64,000 nt of DNA from Terrisporobacter petrolearius (GTDB lineage: Bacteria > Bacillota > Clostridia > Peptostreptococcales > Peptostreptococcaceae). Of the stretch, positions 8,004 to 17,340 are shown in pieces. Position 1 is the first letter of the stretch. Each line of letters starts with the position of its first letter. The stretch lies in the NCBI RefSeq assembly GCF_032598785.1, contig NZ_CP102984.1; one strand, 5' to 3'. The translations under genes were made by a program, and so were the position numbers. Under the pieces are notes generated by a model. It was not told the DNA's origin. It searched no databases and saw only the letters and a program-made list of their open reading frames with translations.

Positions 8004-9432
8004 GGGTTTGTCAATAAAAGTGTGTAAGTAGTTTTTATTTTATAAGTCAGGTAGATAAAATTAATCTACCTGATTTTTTAATACTGATATTTTTTAACTC
8101 TTTCTTTTAAATTCTCATCCATATCTAATTGATTTCTGACAAGAGCCCAATTTGAAATTGGACGATTATTCCACTTTTTATAAAGTTCAGTTATCCTAAG
8201 ATAAAGTAATTTAAGTAGTGAATTTTCATTAGGAAAAGCTCCTTTTTTAGTTACTTTTCTAAAGCTTGAATTAACACTTTCAACAGCATTTGTTGTATAC
8301 ATTATTTTTCTTACTGCACTTCCATAATTAAATAATTGTTCAACATGTAAAAAGTTTCTCTTCCATACATCTATAGCTCCAGGATATTTAGACCATACTT
8401 GTTGGAACCTTTCAAATTCAGCGATAGCTGCTTTTAAACTAGGAGCACCATAAATTTTCTTTAAGTGAGATGTAAATGCTTTGTATTCTTTACTAGGAAC
8501 ATATTTTAGAGAATTTCTGATTAGATGGACTATACATCTTTGAACAATAGTATGCTTAAATATAGATTTAGCTCCGTCTTCTAAACCACTAACCCCATCC
8601 ATACAGATGAATAAAATATCTTCTACGCCACGAGTTTTTAACTCATCAAATATTTGCATCCATGTATGCTTATTTTCAGTTTCGTTGATCCATAGCCCCA
8701 GGATATCTTTTACACCATCAACATCATATCCTAAAATCGTATAAATTGCGCAGTTTTTAACTTCGTAATCCTTGCGAATAGTAACATACAGGCAGTCTAC
8801 AAATAAGAAAGTATATAATTTTTTTAAGGGTCTATTTTGCCATTCTTCAAGATGTTCAAGCACACTATCAGTAATTTGAGATATTGTTTCATGAGATATT
8901 TCAAACCCATAAATATCTTCTATAGTATCTGAAATATCACGTTGGCTCATTCCTTTAGCATACATAGACAGCACTTTATCTTCAATTCCAGAAACATCCT
9001 TGCAACGTTTTGGAATTAATTGTGGTTCAAATGTCGCTTCGCGGTCACGAGGGACATTGATAGAAACACTACCATTAGTAGTTTTTACAGTTTTTTGTGA
9101 ATAACCATTTCTACGATTAGTTGTATTCTTTGGATTATGATTATTATTTTCATAGCCTAAGTGACTATCCATTTCGCCTTGAAGCATGGCTTCAAACATT
9201 GGTGCAAAAATATCTTTAAGAGCATCTTGCATATCTTCAACCGTTTCAGGTTGATATTGTTCAAGTATTGCATTTACTAGTTCATTTTTCTTAGAACTTT
9301 GTTTTTTTCTAACCATAGTATCATACCTCATCTTTTTAAGTTCCTTTCCTTAATGGTATCACACTCTATAATCAAAAAAGTGCATAAGCTGACAACAATC
9401 TTGTCAACTTACACACTTTATTTTACATTCCC
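8004..9432 (-). mobile_element. Complete IS256-family insertion sequence
   Basis: A 1429-bp element. Its 26-bp terminal inverted repeats match at 21 positions: both ends start GGG and share AAAGTGTGTAAGT. It is flanked by the 8-bp duplication CATTAATC. It holds one intact transposase gene. The exact duplication and intact gene suggest a recent insertion. Confidence 0.92.
8078..9316 (-). CDS. IS256-family (mutator type) transposase
   Basis: An intact transposase of about 412 residues. An N-terminal DNA-binding region includes the conserved RRNGYSQKT and VPRDRE motifs. The DDE catalytic core shows FVDCLYVTIR (first Asp), FICMDGVSGLE (second Asp) and the C-terminal YTTNAVESVNSSFR carrying the Glu, all as expected for IS256. 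The start was set at the Met beginning MVRKKQ, eight bases after GAGGT; a Met five codons upstream is possible. It fills most of the 1429-bp element and has no frameshift, so the element is potentially active. Confidence 0.93.
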   Translation of the reverse strand: MVRKKQSSKKNELVNAILEQYQPETVEDMQDALKDIFAPMFEAMLQGEMDSHLGYENNNHNPKNTTNRRNGYSQKTVKTTNGSVSINVPRDREATFEPQLIPKRCKDVSGIEDKVLSMYAKGMSQRDISDTIEDIYGFEISHETISQITDSVLEHLEEWQNRPLKKLYTFLFVDCLYVTIRKDYEVKNCAIYTILGYDVDGVKDILGLWINETENKHTWMQIFDELKTRGVEDILFICMDGVSGLEDGAKSIFKHTIVQRCIVHLIRNSLKYVPSKEYKAFTSHLKKIYGAPSLKAAIAEFERFQQVWSKYPGAIDVWKRNFLHVEQLFNYGSAVRKIMYTTNAVESVNSSFRKVTKKGAFPNENSLLKLLYLRITELYKKWNNRPISNWALVRNQLDMDENLKERVKKYQY

Positions 9433-9440
9433 CATTAATC
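9433..9440 (+). repeat. Target site duplication, right copy
   Basis: CATTAATC, identical to 7996-8003, directly abutting the GGG end of the IS256-family inverted repeat. Confidence 0.85.
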
Positions 9441-9457
9441 AGCCTTTTTGTTGATAA

Positions 9458-12400
9458 CTATTCTGCTATATTATAAACTTTTAATTCATTGTTGTTGATA
9501 TGTTTTTTATTTACTTTAACTAATGCTTTTAGTGTATCTAACGATGTCATTACATCCACATTATACTCTGTAGCTGTTCTTCTTATTTTAAATCCATCTC
9601 TTTTTGCATCGTTACCTTTTGTAGGAGTGTTGATAACCATATCTACTTGATTATTCATTATTGCGTCTAGTATATTTGGTTTTCCTTCTCCTATTTTGTT
9701 TACTGTTATTGCATTTATGTTGTTATTTATTAAAGTTTTAGCTGTTCCTTCTGTTGCTAAGAAAGTATATCCTAATTCTTTCATATCTTTTGCTATTTCC
9801 ATAAATTCTTCTTTGTCATGGTCATTTATAGTTGCAAGAACCATTCCTCTATCATCTGATATAGTTCTTCCTGCTGCCATAAATCCTTTGTATAAAGCTT
9901 CTTCTAATGTTTCTCCTACACCTAAAACTTCTCCTGTAGATTTCATTTCAGGTCCTAAACTTACGTCTACTCTAGCAAGTTTTGACATAGAGAATACTGG
10001 AACTTTTACAGATATTAATTTTGGAGTTTTATATATTCCTGTACCATATCCTAAGTCTTTTAATTTAGCTCCTAACATACACTTCGTAGCTAAATCAATT
10101 ATTGGCACCTTACTCACTTTACTGATATATGGAACTGTTCTACTTGCTCTTGGATTAACCTCTATTATATATAATTCGCCCTTGAACTCTATAAATTGAA
10201 TGTTAACCATTCCTAATACATTAAGTTCTAAAGCAATTTTTTTAGTGTAATCTAATATCTTTTCTTTTATTTGCTCAGATACATTTTGACTTGGGTACAT
10301 TGTTATAGAGTCTCCTGAGTGAACCCCTGCTCTTTCTAAATGTTCCATTATACCTGGTATTAATATATCCTCTCCATCACATATAGCATCTACTTCTATT
10401 TCTCTACCTACTAGATACTTATCGATAAGTACTGGATTTTTGCTATCTCTTTCAAATGCACTTTCTAAGTAAGCTTCTAACTTATGCTCTTCATAAGTTA
10501 TTTCCATACCTTGGCCACCAAGTACATAAGAAGGTCTAACAAGTACTGGATATCCTATTTCTTTAGCATGATTTATTCCTTCTTCCACTGACCATACAGC
10601 TATTCCCTTTGGTCTATTTATATCAAGTTTTTCAAGAAGCTCATCAAATTTTTCTCTATCTTCTGCTACATCTATATCTACAAAGTCAGTTCCTAGTATT
10701 GGTATATTTTTTTCGTTTAAGAACTTAGCTAATTTTATAGCTGTTTGTCCACCGAATTGTAGAATAACACCTTCTGGGTTTTCTTTTTCTATTATATTTA
10801 AAACTTCTTCTTCTGTTAATGGCTCAAAGTATAACTTATCCGATATATCGAAGTCTGTACTTACTGTTTCTGGATTGTTGTTTATTATTATTGTTTCTAT
10901 TCCCATGCTTCTTAATGACTTTATGCAGTGTACTGAGCAGTAATCGAACTCTATCCCTTGACCTATTCTTATTGGCCCAGATCCAAGAACTATTATTTTT
11001 TTCTTATCACTAACTACTACTTCATCATATTGCTCATAAGTTGAGTAGTAATATGGAGATAGTGCATCAAACTCTCCACCACATGTATCAACCATTTTAT
11101 AAGCTGCATTTATATTGTATAAAGATCTAAGCTCATATACTTTCTCTGGACTTACTTTCATTAAGTCAGCTATACCTTTATCTGACAATCCTTTTTTCTT
11201 TAGTTTTTGCAAATAGCTTTTGTTTAAATCTTCTATTTTCATATTTTTAAGCTTATCTTCTTGTTCAACTATCCATTTAAATCTGTATAAGAACCACTTA
11301 TCTACACCAGTTATTTTTTCTATCATATCTAAGCTGTATCCTCTTCTAATCATTTCACACAAGTCAAATAATCTTTCATCATCTGGCATTACAACTCTTT
11401 CTTTTAACTCTTCTATTGTTCTTTCTTGAGATGGTTTATGAATTAATGAATATTTTCCTATTTCAAGAGATCTTATCCCTTTTAATAAAGCAGCTTCAAA
11501 GTTGCTTCCTATGCTCATTATTTCTCCTGTAGCCATCATCTTTGTTCCTAATACTCTATTTGCTTGCTTAAATTTATCAAAAGGCCATTTTGGTATTTTT
11601 ACTACAACATAGTCTAATGTTGGCTCGAAACAAGCTTTAGTTTTCTTAGTCACTGCATTTTCTATTTCATCTAATGTATATCCTAGCGCTATTTTAGCTG
11701 CAACTTTTGCTATTGGATAACCAGTAGCTTTTGAAGCTAGTGCTGATGATCTACTTACACGAGGATTAATTTCTATTATTGCATATTCTAATCTATCTGG
11801 ATGAAGAGCTATCTGTACGTTACATCCACCTTTTACCTCTATAGCATTTATTATATCTATAGAAGCTGTTCTAAGTAATTGATATTCCACATCACTTAAA
11901 GTCTGGCTAGGTGCCACAACTATACTATCTCCTGTATGAACTCCAACTGGATCAACATTTTCCATGTTACATACAGTTATACAGTTACCTTTTCTATCTC
12001 TCATTACCTCGTATTCAATTTCTTTCCATCCTTTTATACTTTTTTCTAAAAGAACTTGGGTAACTGGACTTAATTGTAAACCATGGTTTAATATTTCTGC
12101 TAATTCTTCTCTGTTTTCAGCTATTCCACCACCAGTTCCTCCTAGTGTATAAGCTGGTCTAACTATTACTGGATATCCTATTTTATCTGCATATATAAGA
12201 CCATCTTCTAAGTTAGTAACTATATCACTTTCTATTACAGGTTGGTTTATTTGTCTCATTGTTTCTCTGAAAGTATCTCTGTCTTCACCTTTTTTTATTG
12301 ACTCGATTGATGTTCCGATTACTTTTACATTGTATTTATCTAATATACCAGCATCACTTAATTCAACAGCCAAGTTTAGTCCTGTTTGACCACCCATACC

Positions 12401-12664
12401 TGCAAGTAAACTATCTGGTCTTTCTTTTTCTATTACTTTTTCTATTGCTTCTATTGTTAATGGCTCTATATATATTTTATCTGCAACTTCTTTGTCCGTC
12501 ATGATAGTTGCTGGGTTACTATTTATAAGTACAACTTCTATTCCTTCTTCTTTTAAAGCTCCACAAGCTTGAGTTCCTGAATAGTCAAACTCAGCTGCTT
12601 GACCTATAATTATAGGTCCTGAACCTAATACTAATGTTTTTTTAATACTATCTATTTTAGGCAT
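9458..12664 (-). CDS. carB: Carbamoyl-phosphate synthase large subunit
   Basis: The 1068-residue large subunit, of normal length. It combines ammonia released by CarA with bicarbonate and two ATP to give carbamoyl phosphate for pyrimidines and arginine. It has two homologous ATP-grasp halves: the first starts VLGSGPIIIGQAAEFDYSG near residue 12, the second VLGSGPIRIGQGIEFDY near residue 560. A C-terminal MGS-like regulatory domain (TINDHDKEEF onward, about 935-1068) should bind allosteric effectors. It lies 22 bases after carA and is the last gene of the pyrF-carA-carB run. Its natural terminator is interrupted by the IS256 element. Confidence 0.97.
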   Translation of the reverse strand: MPKIDSIKKTLVLGSGPIIIGQAAEFDYSGTQACGALKEEGIEVVLINSNPATIMTDKEVADKIYIEPLTIEAIEKVIEKERPDSLLAGMGGQTGLNLAVELSDAGILDKYNVKVIGTSIESIKKGEDRDTFRETMRQINQPVIESDIVTNLEDGLIYADKIGYPVIVRPAYTLGGTGGGIAENREELAEILNHGLQLSPVTQVLLEKSIKGWKEIEYEVMRDRKGNCITVCNMENVDPVGVHTGDSIVVAPSQTLSDVEYQLLRTASIDIINAIEVKGGCNVQIALHPDRLEYAIIEINPRVSRSSALASKATGYPIAKVAAKIALGYTLDEIENAVTKKTKACFEPTLDYVVVKIPKWPFDKFKQANRVLGTKMMATGEIMSIGSNFEAALLKGIRSLEIGKYSLIHKPSQERTIEELKERVVMPDDERLFDLCEMIRRGYSLDMIEKITGVDKWFLYRFKWIVEQEDKLKNMKIEDLNKSYLQKLKKKGLSDKGIADLMKVSPEKVYELRSLYNINAAYKMVDTCGGEFDALSPYYYSTYEQYDEVVVSDKKKIIVLGSGPIRIGQGIEFDYCSVHCIKSLRSMGIETIIINNNPETVSTDFDISDKLYFEPLTEEEVLNIIEKENPEGVILQFGGQTAIKLAKFLNEKNIPILGTDFVDIDVAEDREKFDELLEKLDINRPKGIAVWSVEEGINHAKEIGYPVLVRPSYVLGGQGMEITYEEHKLEAYLESAFERDSKNPVLIDKYLVGREIEVDAICDGEDILIPGIMEHLERAGVHSGDSITMYPSQNVSEQIKEKILDYTKKIALELNVLGMVNIQFIEFKGELYIIEVNPRASRTVPYISKVSKVPIIDLATKCMLGAKLKDLGYGTGIYKTPKLISVKVPVFSMSKLARVDVSLGPEMKSTGEVLGVGETLEEALYKGFMAAGRTISDDRGMVLATINDHDKEEFMEIAKDMKELGYTFLATEGTAKTLINNNINAITVNKIGEGKPNILDAIMNNQVDMVINTPTKGNDAKRDGFKIRRTATEYNVDVMTSLDTLKALVKVNKKHINNNELKVYNIAE

Positions 12665-12686
12665 AATTTTTTCTCCCTCTAAACAA

Positions 12687-13736
12687 TTATAATAATTCTA
12701 AAAATTTATCAAATACATATGTGCTGTCTTTTGGTCCTGGACAAGCTTCTGGATGATATTGAACACTATATACTGGCAACTCTTTATGTCTCATTCCTTC
12801 TACTGTATTATCATTTAAATTGATTTGAGTAACGTTCATGCACTCTGGCACTTCACTTACATAATATCCGTGGTTTTGAGCAGTTATAAATACTCTATCT
12901 TCTTCTAAATCTTTTACTGGATGATTTCCACCTCTATGACCAAATTTAAGTTTTGAAGTTTTTCCTCCGAATACTTTTCCTAAAATTTGATGTCCTAAGC
13001 AAATTCCTACAACAGGTTTTTTTCCTATCATTTGTTTTGCATTATTTACTATTTCTTCTAAATCATCTGGATCTCCAGGTCCATTTGATAAGAATATTAA
13101 ATCTGGGTTTGTAACTAACACTTCTTCTGCGGAAGTTAAAGCTGGGAATATAGTTATGTCGCATCCTCTCTCAGCAAAATTATCTATTATATTTTGTTTT
13201 ACACCGTAGTCCATTATTGCAACTTTAGGTCCATTTCCTTTTACATATTCTACTTGCTTTCTAGAAACTGTCATAACAGCAGATCTATTATCAAAAGATT
13301 CTAGTTTATGTTTTACATTATCTAATTCAGAATTTCTATCTATAGTTATGATACCTTTCATAGTACCGTTATTTCTTAGTATTTTTGTTAAGGCTCTTGT
13401 GTCTATTCCTTCAAGTCCTATTATTTTATTTTGCTTAAGATATACATCTAAGCTCATTTCGCATCTAAAGTTATTTGGTGCATCACTTTTTTCTCTTACT
13501 ATAAATCCTTTTACTGCTACCATCTTAGATTGTACATCTTCTAAATTTATTCCATAATTACCTATTAAAGGGTACGTCATTGTTACTATTTGTCCGTAAT
13601 AAGAAGGATCTGTTAAAACTTCTCCGTAGCCTGTCATTGAAGTATTAAACACAACTTCGCCAACAGAATCCTCTAAATAACCAAAGGCTTTTCCTTCAAA
13701 AATCGTTCCATCTTCTAAAATTAATTTTGCTTTCAT
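12687..13736 (-). CDS. carA: Carbamoyl-phosphate synthase small subunit
   Basis: The 349-residue glutaminase subunit, which hydrolyses glutamine and passes ammonia to CarB. The N-terminal CPSase_sm domain starts KAKLILEDGTIFEGKAFGY. The class I amidotransferase domain shows the nucleophile in VGICLGHQILG (about residues 243-253) and the His-Glu pair in YHPEACPGP near residue 327. Length is slightly below many homologues but all catalytic elements are present. It follows pyrF by 12 bases and precedes carB. Confidence 0.96.
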   Translation of the reverse strand: MKAKLILEDGTIFEGKAFGYLEDSVGEVVFNTSMTGYGEVLTDPSYYGQIVTMTYPLIGNYGINLEDVQSKMVAVKGFIVREKSDAPNNFRCEMSLDVYLKQNKIIGLEGIDTRALTKILRNNGTMKGIITIDRNSELDNVKHKLESFDNRSAVMTVSRKQVEYVKGNGPKVAIMDYGVKQNIIDNFAERGCDITIFPALTSAEEVLVTNPDLIFLSNGPGDPDDLEEIVNNAKQMIGKKPVVGICLGHQILGKVFGGKTSKLKFGHRGGNHPVKDLEEDRVFITAQNHGYYVSEVPECMNVTQINLNDNTVEGMRHKELPVYSVQYHPEACPGPKDSTYVFDKFLELL

Positions 13737-13748
13737 ATCTCTTGCCTC

Positions 13749-14465
13749 CTAAGCATTTTCTATTTCTTTTGCAATATCAATCGCTGATTGTTTTGGATTT
13801 TCACTTTGAGTTATAGGTCTCCCAACAACTAAATATTGAGCACCATTTTTTATAGCCTGAGCTGGTGTTACTACTCTCTTTTGATCTCCTGCACTAGACG
13901 CAGCTGGTCTTATTCCTGGACATACAGTTATAAAATCTTTGCCACATGCTTTTACTATTTTATCTACTTCTTTTGCAGAACATACTACTCCATCTATTCC
14001 TGATTCTTTTGCAAGTTTTGCTCTCTTTATAGCTAATTCTTCTGTTGTCATATTGCATCCTATATCTTGTAAATCTTCGTTGCTTAATGATGTTAAAACT
14101 GTAACTCCTACAATTATAGGTTTTTCTATGTTTAATCTTTTTGCTTCTTCATTTGCTACTAATGCACATTGTCTCATTCCTTCTAAATCAGAAACGTGAA
14201 TTGTCATTAACCAAACATTATCTCTTACAGCAGCTCTAACTGCACTTTTCATTGTGTTCGGTATATCATGGAATTTAAGGTCTAAGAATATTTTTTTTCC
14301 TTTTTCCTTAAGATAATCTACAGTTTTCCCCTTAGTAGCAACATATTGCTCTAATCCTACTTTGAATATGTCTGCACTGTCTTCTAGCTGGTCTATTAGT
14401 TCCTTAGCTTTATCAAAATCATCTGTGTCAATAGCGACAATTAATTTGTCTTTTCCATTTATCAT
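13749..14465 (-). CDS. pyrF: Orotidine 5'-phosphate decarboxylase
   Basis: A 238-residue TIM-barrel enzyme that makes UMP from OMP, the last step of de novo pyrimidine synthesis. The active-site motif FLDLKFHDIPNT lies near residue 80 (Lys-Asp-His set), and the phosphate-binding VVGRPIT near residue 213. It is the first gene after the PyrR attenuator and leads carA and carB, so all three are probably repressed by UMP. GAGGGAG precedes the ATG. Other pyr genes (pyrB, D, E, K) are not in the window. Confidence 0.95.
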   Translation of the reverse strand: MINGKDKLIVAIDTDDFDKAKELIDQLEDSADIFKVGLEQYVATKGKTVDYLKEKGKKIFLDLKFHDIPNTMKSAVRAAVRDNVWLMTIHVSDLEGMRQCALVANEEAKRLNIEKPIIVGVTVLTSLSNEDLQDIGCNMTTEELAIKRAKLAKESGIDGVVCSAKEVDKIVKACGKDFITVCPGIRPAASSAGDQKRVVTPAQAIKNGAQYLVVGRPITQSENPKQSAIDIAKEIENA

Positions 14466-14493
14466 TTTTCTTCACTCCCTCTTAATAAAGCCC

Positions 14494-14531
14494 ATTAAAA
14501 AAATCCCTACACCAAAAGAGGTATAAGGATT
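14494..14531 (-). terminator. Attenuator terminator of the pyr operon
   Basis: On the minus strand, AATCCTTATACC pairs with GGTGTAGGGATT over 12 bp (two G-U pairs), loop TCTTTT, then seven T. It lies between the PyrR boxes and the pyrF ribosome binding site, as expected for PyrR-controlled attenuation. Confidence 0.85.
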
Positions 14532-14585
14532 CTGTATGCATAATCTAAACAATATAATCAGTATTAGTTATGTGTTATCTTTATC

Positions 14586-14599
14586 AGCCTCTCTGGACT
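14586..14599 (-). promoter_or_regulatory. PyrR binding loop 2 (proximal)
   Basis: Reads AGTCCAGAGAGGCT on the minus strand, an exact fit to the PyrR RNA-loop consensus ARUCCNGNGAGGYU. It lies about 55 bases before the attenuator stem, where PyrR with UMP would stabilise the anti-antiterminator. Confidence 0.88.
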
Positions 14600-14670
14600 A
14601 TTTTAAAAGACTTTATTGTATTTTTTATTTTACTAAAATTTATTTAATAAATAAATCAAATAATTGTACA

Positions 14671-14684
14671 AGCCTCTCTGGACT
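14671..14684 (-). promoter_or_regulatory. PyrR binding loop 1 (distal)
   Basis: A second identical AGTCCAGAGAGGCT, 85 bases upstream of the other copy and flanked by TGTA/TGTACA pairing arms. Only a weak all-A/T hairpin separates the two copies, so both seem to act before a single strong terminator. Confidence 0.8.
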
Positions 14685-14752
14685 GTTATACAAATTATTT
14701 TATTTTTATTAATGTTAAGTTTATATAATTATTACATTTATTCTATTTTGTG

Positions 14753-15613
14753 TCAACTGTTCTTTGGAGAAGAATTTAAATCTTGTTCTTTATTTTTATC
14801 TATAATACTTATATAATACTCTTTTTTTCTTCTACCTTTTATACTTCTTTTAAGGTATTCTACTTCTAACTGCCTTTCTTTGCAACATATATCAAAATGT
14901 CTTAACGCAATTCCCATACTGATTTTATTTTCATCATCAATATTTAGTTTTTGTTTTTGAGTGCATTCATATAAGTCAAATCCGTCATCTTTCATCTTAA
15001 ATTCCCAAGGTTGCTTATTCATGATAGAAGGTGATACCCTTACCCCCTCTAAGACCTCTTTCCATTTTGGATCGAAATCTTTACAAATTTCCTTTATTTT
15101 TTTCCTATCATAACTTTTTTTACTTTTTCTAAATAAACTTTCATATTCATCGGGATAGCCTATAGCTAATAAGGAAACTGGATATTCGACTTCATTTTCA
15201 TCTATAACCACGTCTTCATCTTCATCATACTCACTATCTACTTCATCTAATTGTACAAATTCTTTTACATCTTCTCTTTTTAATTGGCATTTTAACCAAC
15301 TAGTTCCCACTCCTAAACAAGTTAATTCTAAAATCAACTTTTCCATGGCAAAACCTACATTTTGTAGGTAATCTTCACCTTTATTCGAAGTTATAAGTAT
15401 ATAATGAGGAGCTCTTACCCCTGATTCTTTACCTATTAAAAAATGTATTAAGTGTCCTCTCTCAATTAAATGGGCTTTAATATTTAAATCGTTATTTAGA
15501 TAAGTTATATTTCCACATAGTTTTTTTATTTCTTCTAATAGTGGTTTTTTTATTGTTTTGCTTGAATAACTTTTTATAGTTTTTCTATAAAAAATAGCAT
15601 CATATAACTCCAT
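14753..15613 (-). CDS. Nitroreductase-family protein (TM1586 type)
   Basis: A 286-residue protein of the nitroreductase superfamily, closest in pattern to the TM1586-like subgroup, in which one chain carries two half domains. The start, DAIFYRKTIKSYSS, has the Arg-Lys that contacts FMN phosphate; GVGTSWLKCQ near residue 110 and SPSIMNKQPWEF near residue 196 are typical. The acidic stretch DEVDSEYDEDEDVV near residue 131 is unusual. It should bind FMN and reduce unknown substrates. AGGAGG precedes the ATG. It reads toward the pyr operon, whose leader starts just after its stop. Confidence 0.75.
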   Translation of the reverse strand: MELYDAIFYRKTIKSYSSKTIKKPLLEEIKKLCGNITYLNNDLNIKAHLIERGHLIHFLIGKESGVRAPHYILITSNKGEDYLQNVGFAMEKLILELTCLGVGTSWLKCQLKREDVKEFVQLDEVDSEYDEDEDVVIDENEVEYPVSLLAIGYPDEYESLFRKSKKSYDRKKIKEICKDFDPKWKEVLEGVRVSPSIMNKQPWEFKMKDDGFDLYECTQKQKLNIDDENKISMGIALRHFDICCKERQLEVEYLKRSIKGRRKKEYYISIIDKNKEQDLNSSPKNS

Positions 15614-15886
15614 CTATAACCTCCTAACTGAAATGTATTCCCATCCTCTATCACAAATATATTTAATTTAGATGTTATCTATTTCTTAATTTATTATCAC
15701 TACTTTATTATAAGATTTTTATACTATTTTTAAAATATAATATTTTGATTTTTGTACAATTTTTTAATATTTATTTTATAAAAACTCCACAACAATAAGT
15801 TTGTGCATGATTATTATTAATATGATTAAAACTATATATAATGTTATAATATGATTATTACTATATTTTATATTTGGAGGATAAAA

Positions 15887-17116
15887 ATGGATTTTAATAC
15901 AAATTTAGAAAAATATGCTGAATTGGCAATTAAAGTTGGTGTAAACATTCAACCAAACCAAACTCTGCTTATTAGAACTCCAATTGAGTGTGCAGATTTT
16001 GTTAGACTTGCAGTTAAGTGCGCTTATAAAAATGGTGCTAAAAATGTATTCGTAGAGTGGTCAGACGAAGAATGCTCTTTATCAAGATACTTATATGCAC
16101 CAGATGAAGTATTCAATGAGTTTCCTAGATGGGTGTCAGATCAATACGTTGATATCGCTAAAGAGGGAGGAGCTTTTTTAAGTATTCATGCTGCAAATCC
16201 TGATTTGCTTAAAGATGTAGACCCTGAAAGAATAGCAAACTATCAAAAAGCTTCTGGAATAGCATTAAAAGAATGGAGATCTTATACATTAACTGACAAG
16301 TGTAAGTGGAGTATAGCTTCTGTTCCGACTAAAGCTTGGGCTCATAAAATCTTCCCAGACATATCAGAGCAAGAAGCTATTGATAAACTTTGGGATTTAA
16401 TATTCAAATGTACAAGAGTTGACAACGAAGACCCTGTTGCTGCTTGGCATGAACATAACAAGAATTTAAAAGAAAAAACTGATTTCTTAAATGAAAAAAA
16501 CTTTAAAACATTAAAATATAAATCAGCTAAAACAGATTTAACTATTTGCTTACCAGAAAATCATACTTGGGAAAGTGGTGCTTCTGTAGATCCTACTGGT
16601 GTTAATTTTAATCCAAATATGCCAACAGAAGAAATTTTCACTCTTCCTCATAAATATGAAGTTAACGGTGTTGTACATAGTTCTAAACCTTTAGTTTATG
16701 GTGGAAATGTTATAGATGATTTTTCTTTAACACTTAAAGATGGAAAAATTATAGAATGCTATGCTGCTGAGGGAGAAGAAACATTAAAGAATCTTATTGC
16801 AACAGACGAAGGTTCTCACTACCTAGGTGAAGTTGCTTTAGTTCCTTATTCATCACCTATATCAGATACTAACGTAGTATTTTATAACACATTATATGAT
16901 GAAAATGCATCTTGTCACTTAGCTCTTGGTTCAGCTTATGCTACTTGCATAAAAGGTGGTGCTGACTTACCAAAAGAAGAGTACGACAAATATGGTATAA
17001 ATGATAGTTTAACTCATGTTGATTTTATGATTGGTTCTGCTGACCTAGATATAATTGGTGAAACTCATGATGGCCAAACTATACAAATTTTCAAAAATGG
17101 AAATTGGGCTTTTTAA
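15887..17116 (+). CDS. M29 aminopeptidase (AmpS/PepS type)
   Basis: A 409-residue thermophilic-type metallo-aminopeptidase of family M29, cytoplasmic, releasing N-terminal amino acids from peptides. Conserved parts are NIQPNQTLLIRTP near the start, FNPNMPTEEIFTLPHK carrying a metal-ligand Glu (about residue 245), GEVALVPYSSPIS with another Glu (about 310), LYDENASCHLALGSAY with Glu and His (about 335) and HVDFMIGS with His-Asp (about 375). The start at 15887 follows GGAGG by the right distance; the ATG 36 bases upstream has no such site. It is monocistronic, ending in a strong terminator. Confidence 0.92.
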   Translation: MDFNTNLEKYAELAIKVGVNIQPNQTLLIRTPIECADFVRLAVKCAYKNGAKNVFVEWSDEECSLSRYLYAPDEVFNEFPRWVSDQYVDIAKEGGAFLSIHAANPDLLKDVDPERIANYQKASGIALKEWRSYTLTDKCKWSIASVPTKAWAHKIFPDISEQEAIDKLWDLIFKCTRVDNEDPVAAWHEHNKNLKEKTDFLNEKNFKTLKYKSAKTDLTICLPENHTWESGASVDPTGVNFNPNMPTEEIFTLPHKYEVNGVVHSSKPLVYGGNVIDDFSLTLKDGKIIECYAAEGEETLKNLIATDEGSHYLGEVALVPYSSPISDTNVVFYNTLYDENASCHLALGSAYATCIKGGADLPKEEYDKYGINDSLTHVDFMIGSADLDIIGETHDGQTIQIFKNGNWAF

Positions 17117-17150
17117 TTATAATTAATTTGCTTTTTAATTTAAAACAAAC

Positions 17151-17179
17151 AAAAAGAGGCTATAAAATAGCCTCTTTTT
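17151..17179. terminator. Terminator after the M29 aminopeptidase gene
   Basis: AAAAAGAGGCTA (17151-17162) pairs with TAGCCTCTTTTT (17168-17179). T runs on both strands make it usable in both directions. Confidence 0.88.
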
Positions 17180-17340
17180 ATGTTGACGAGAAATTTTTAA
17201 TTTTGTTTAATCTAAAATAGATTAATTATTATTTAATATTAACATATTAACACAATTTATAATATATATTTTGCTTATTTTAAGTATATAAAATTACAAA
17301 CTGCATTTATATTTTAACATATTATTATATTTTTTTTCAA

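Noticed and set aside
9696..10199. Long plus-strand open frame inside carB
   Set aside because: It is a shadow frame opposite strongly conserved carB sequence, with no start site signal.
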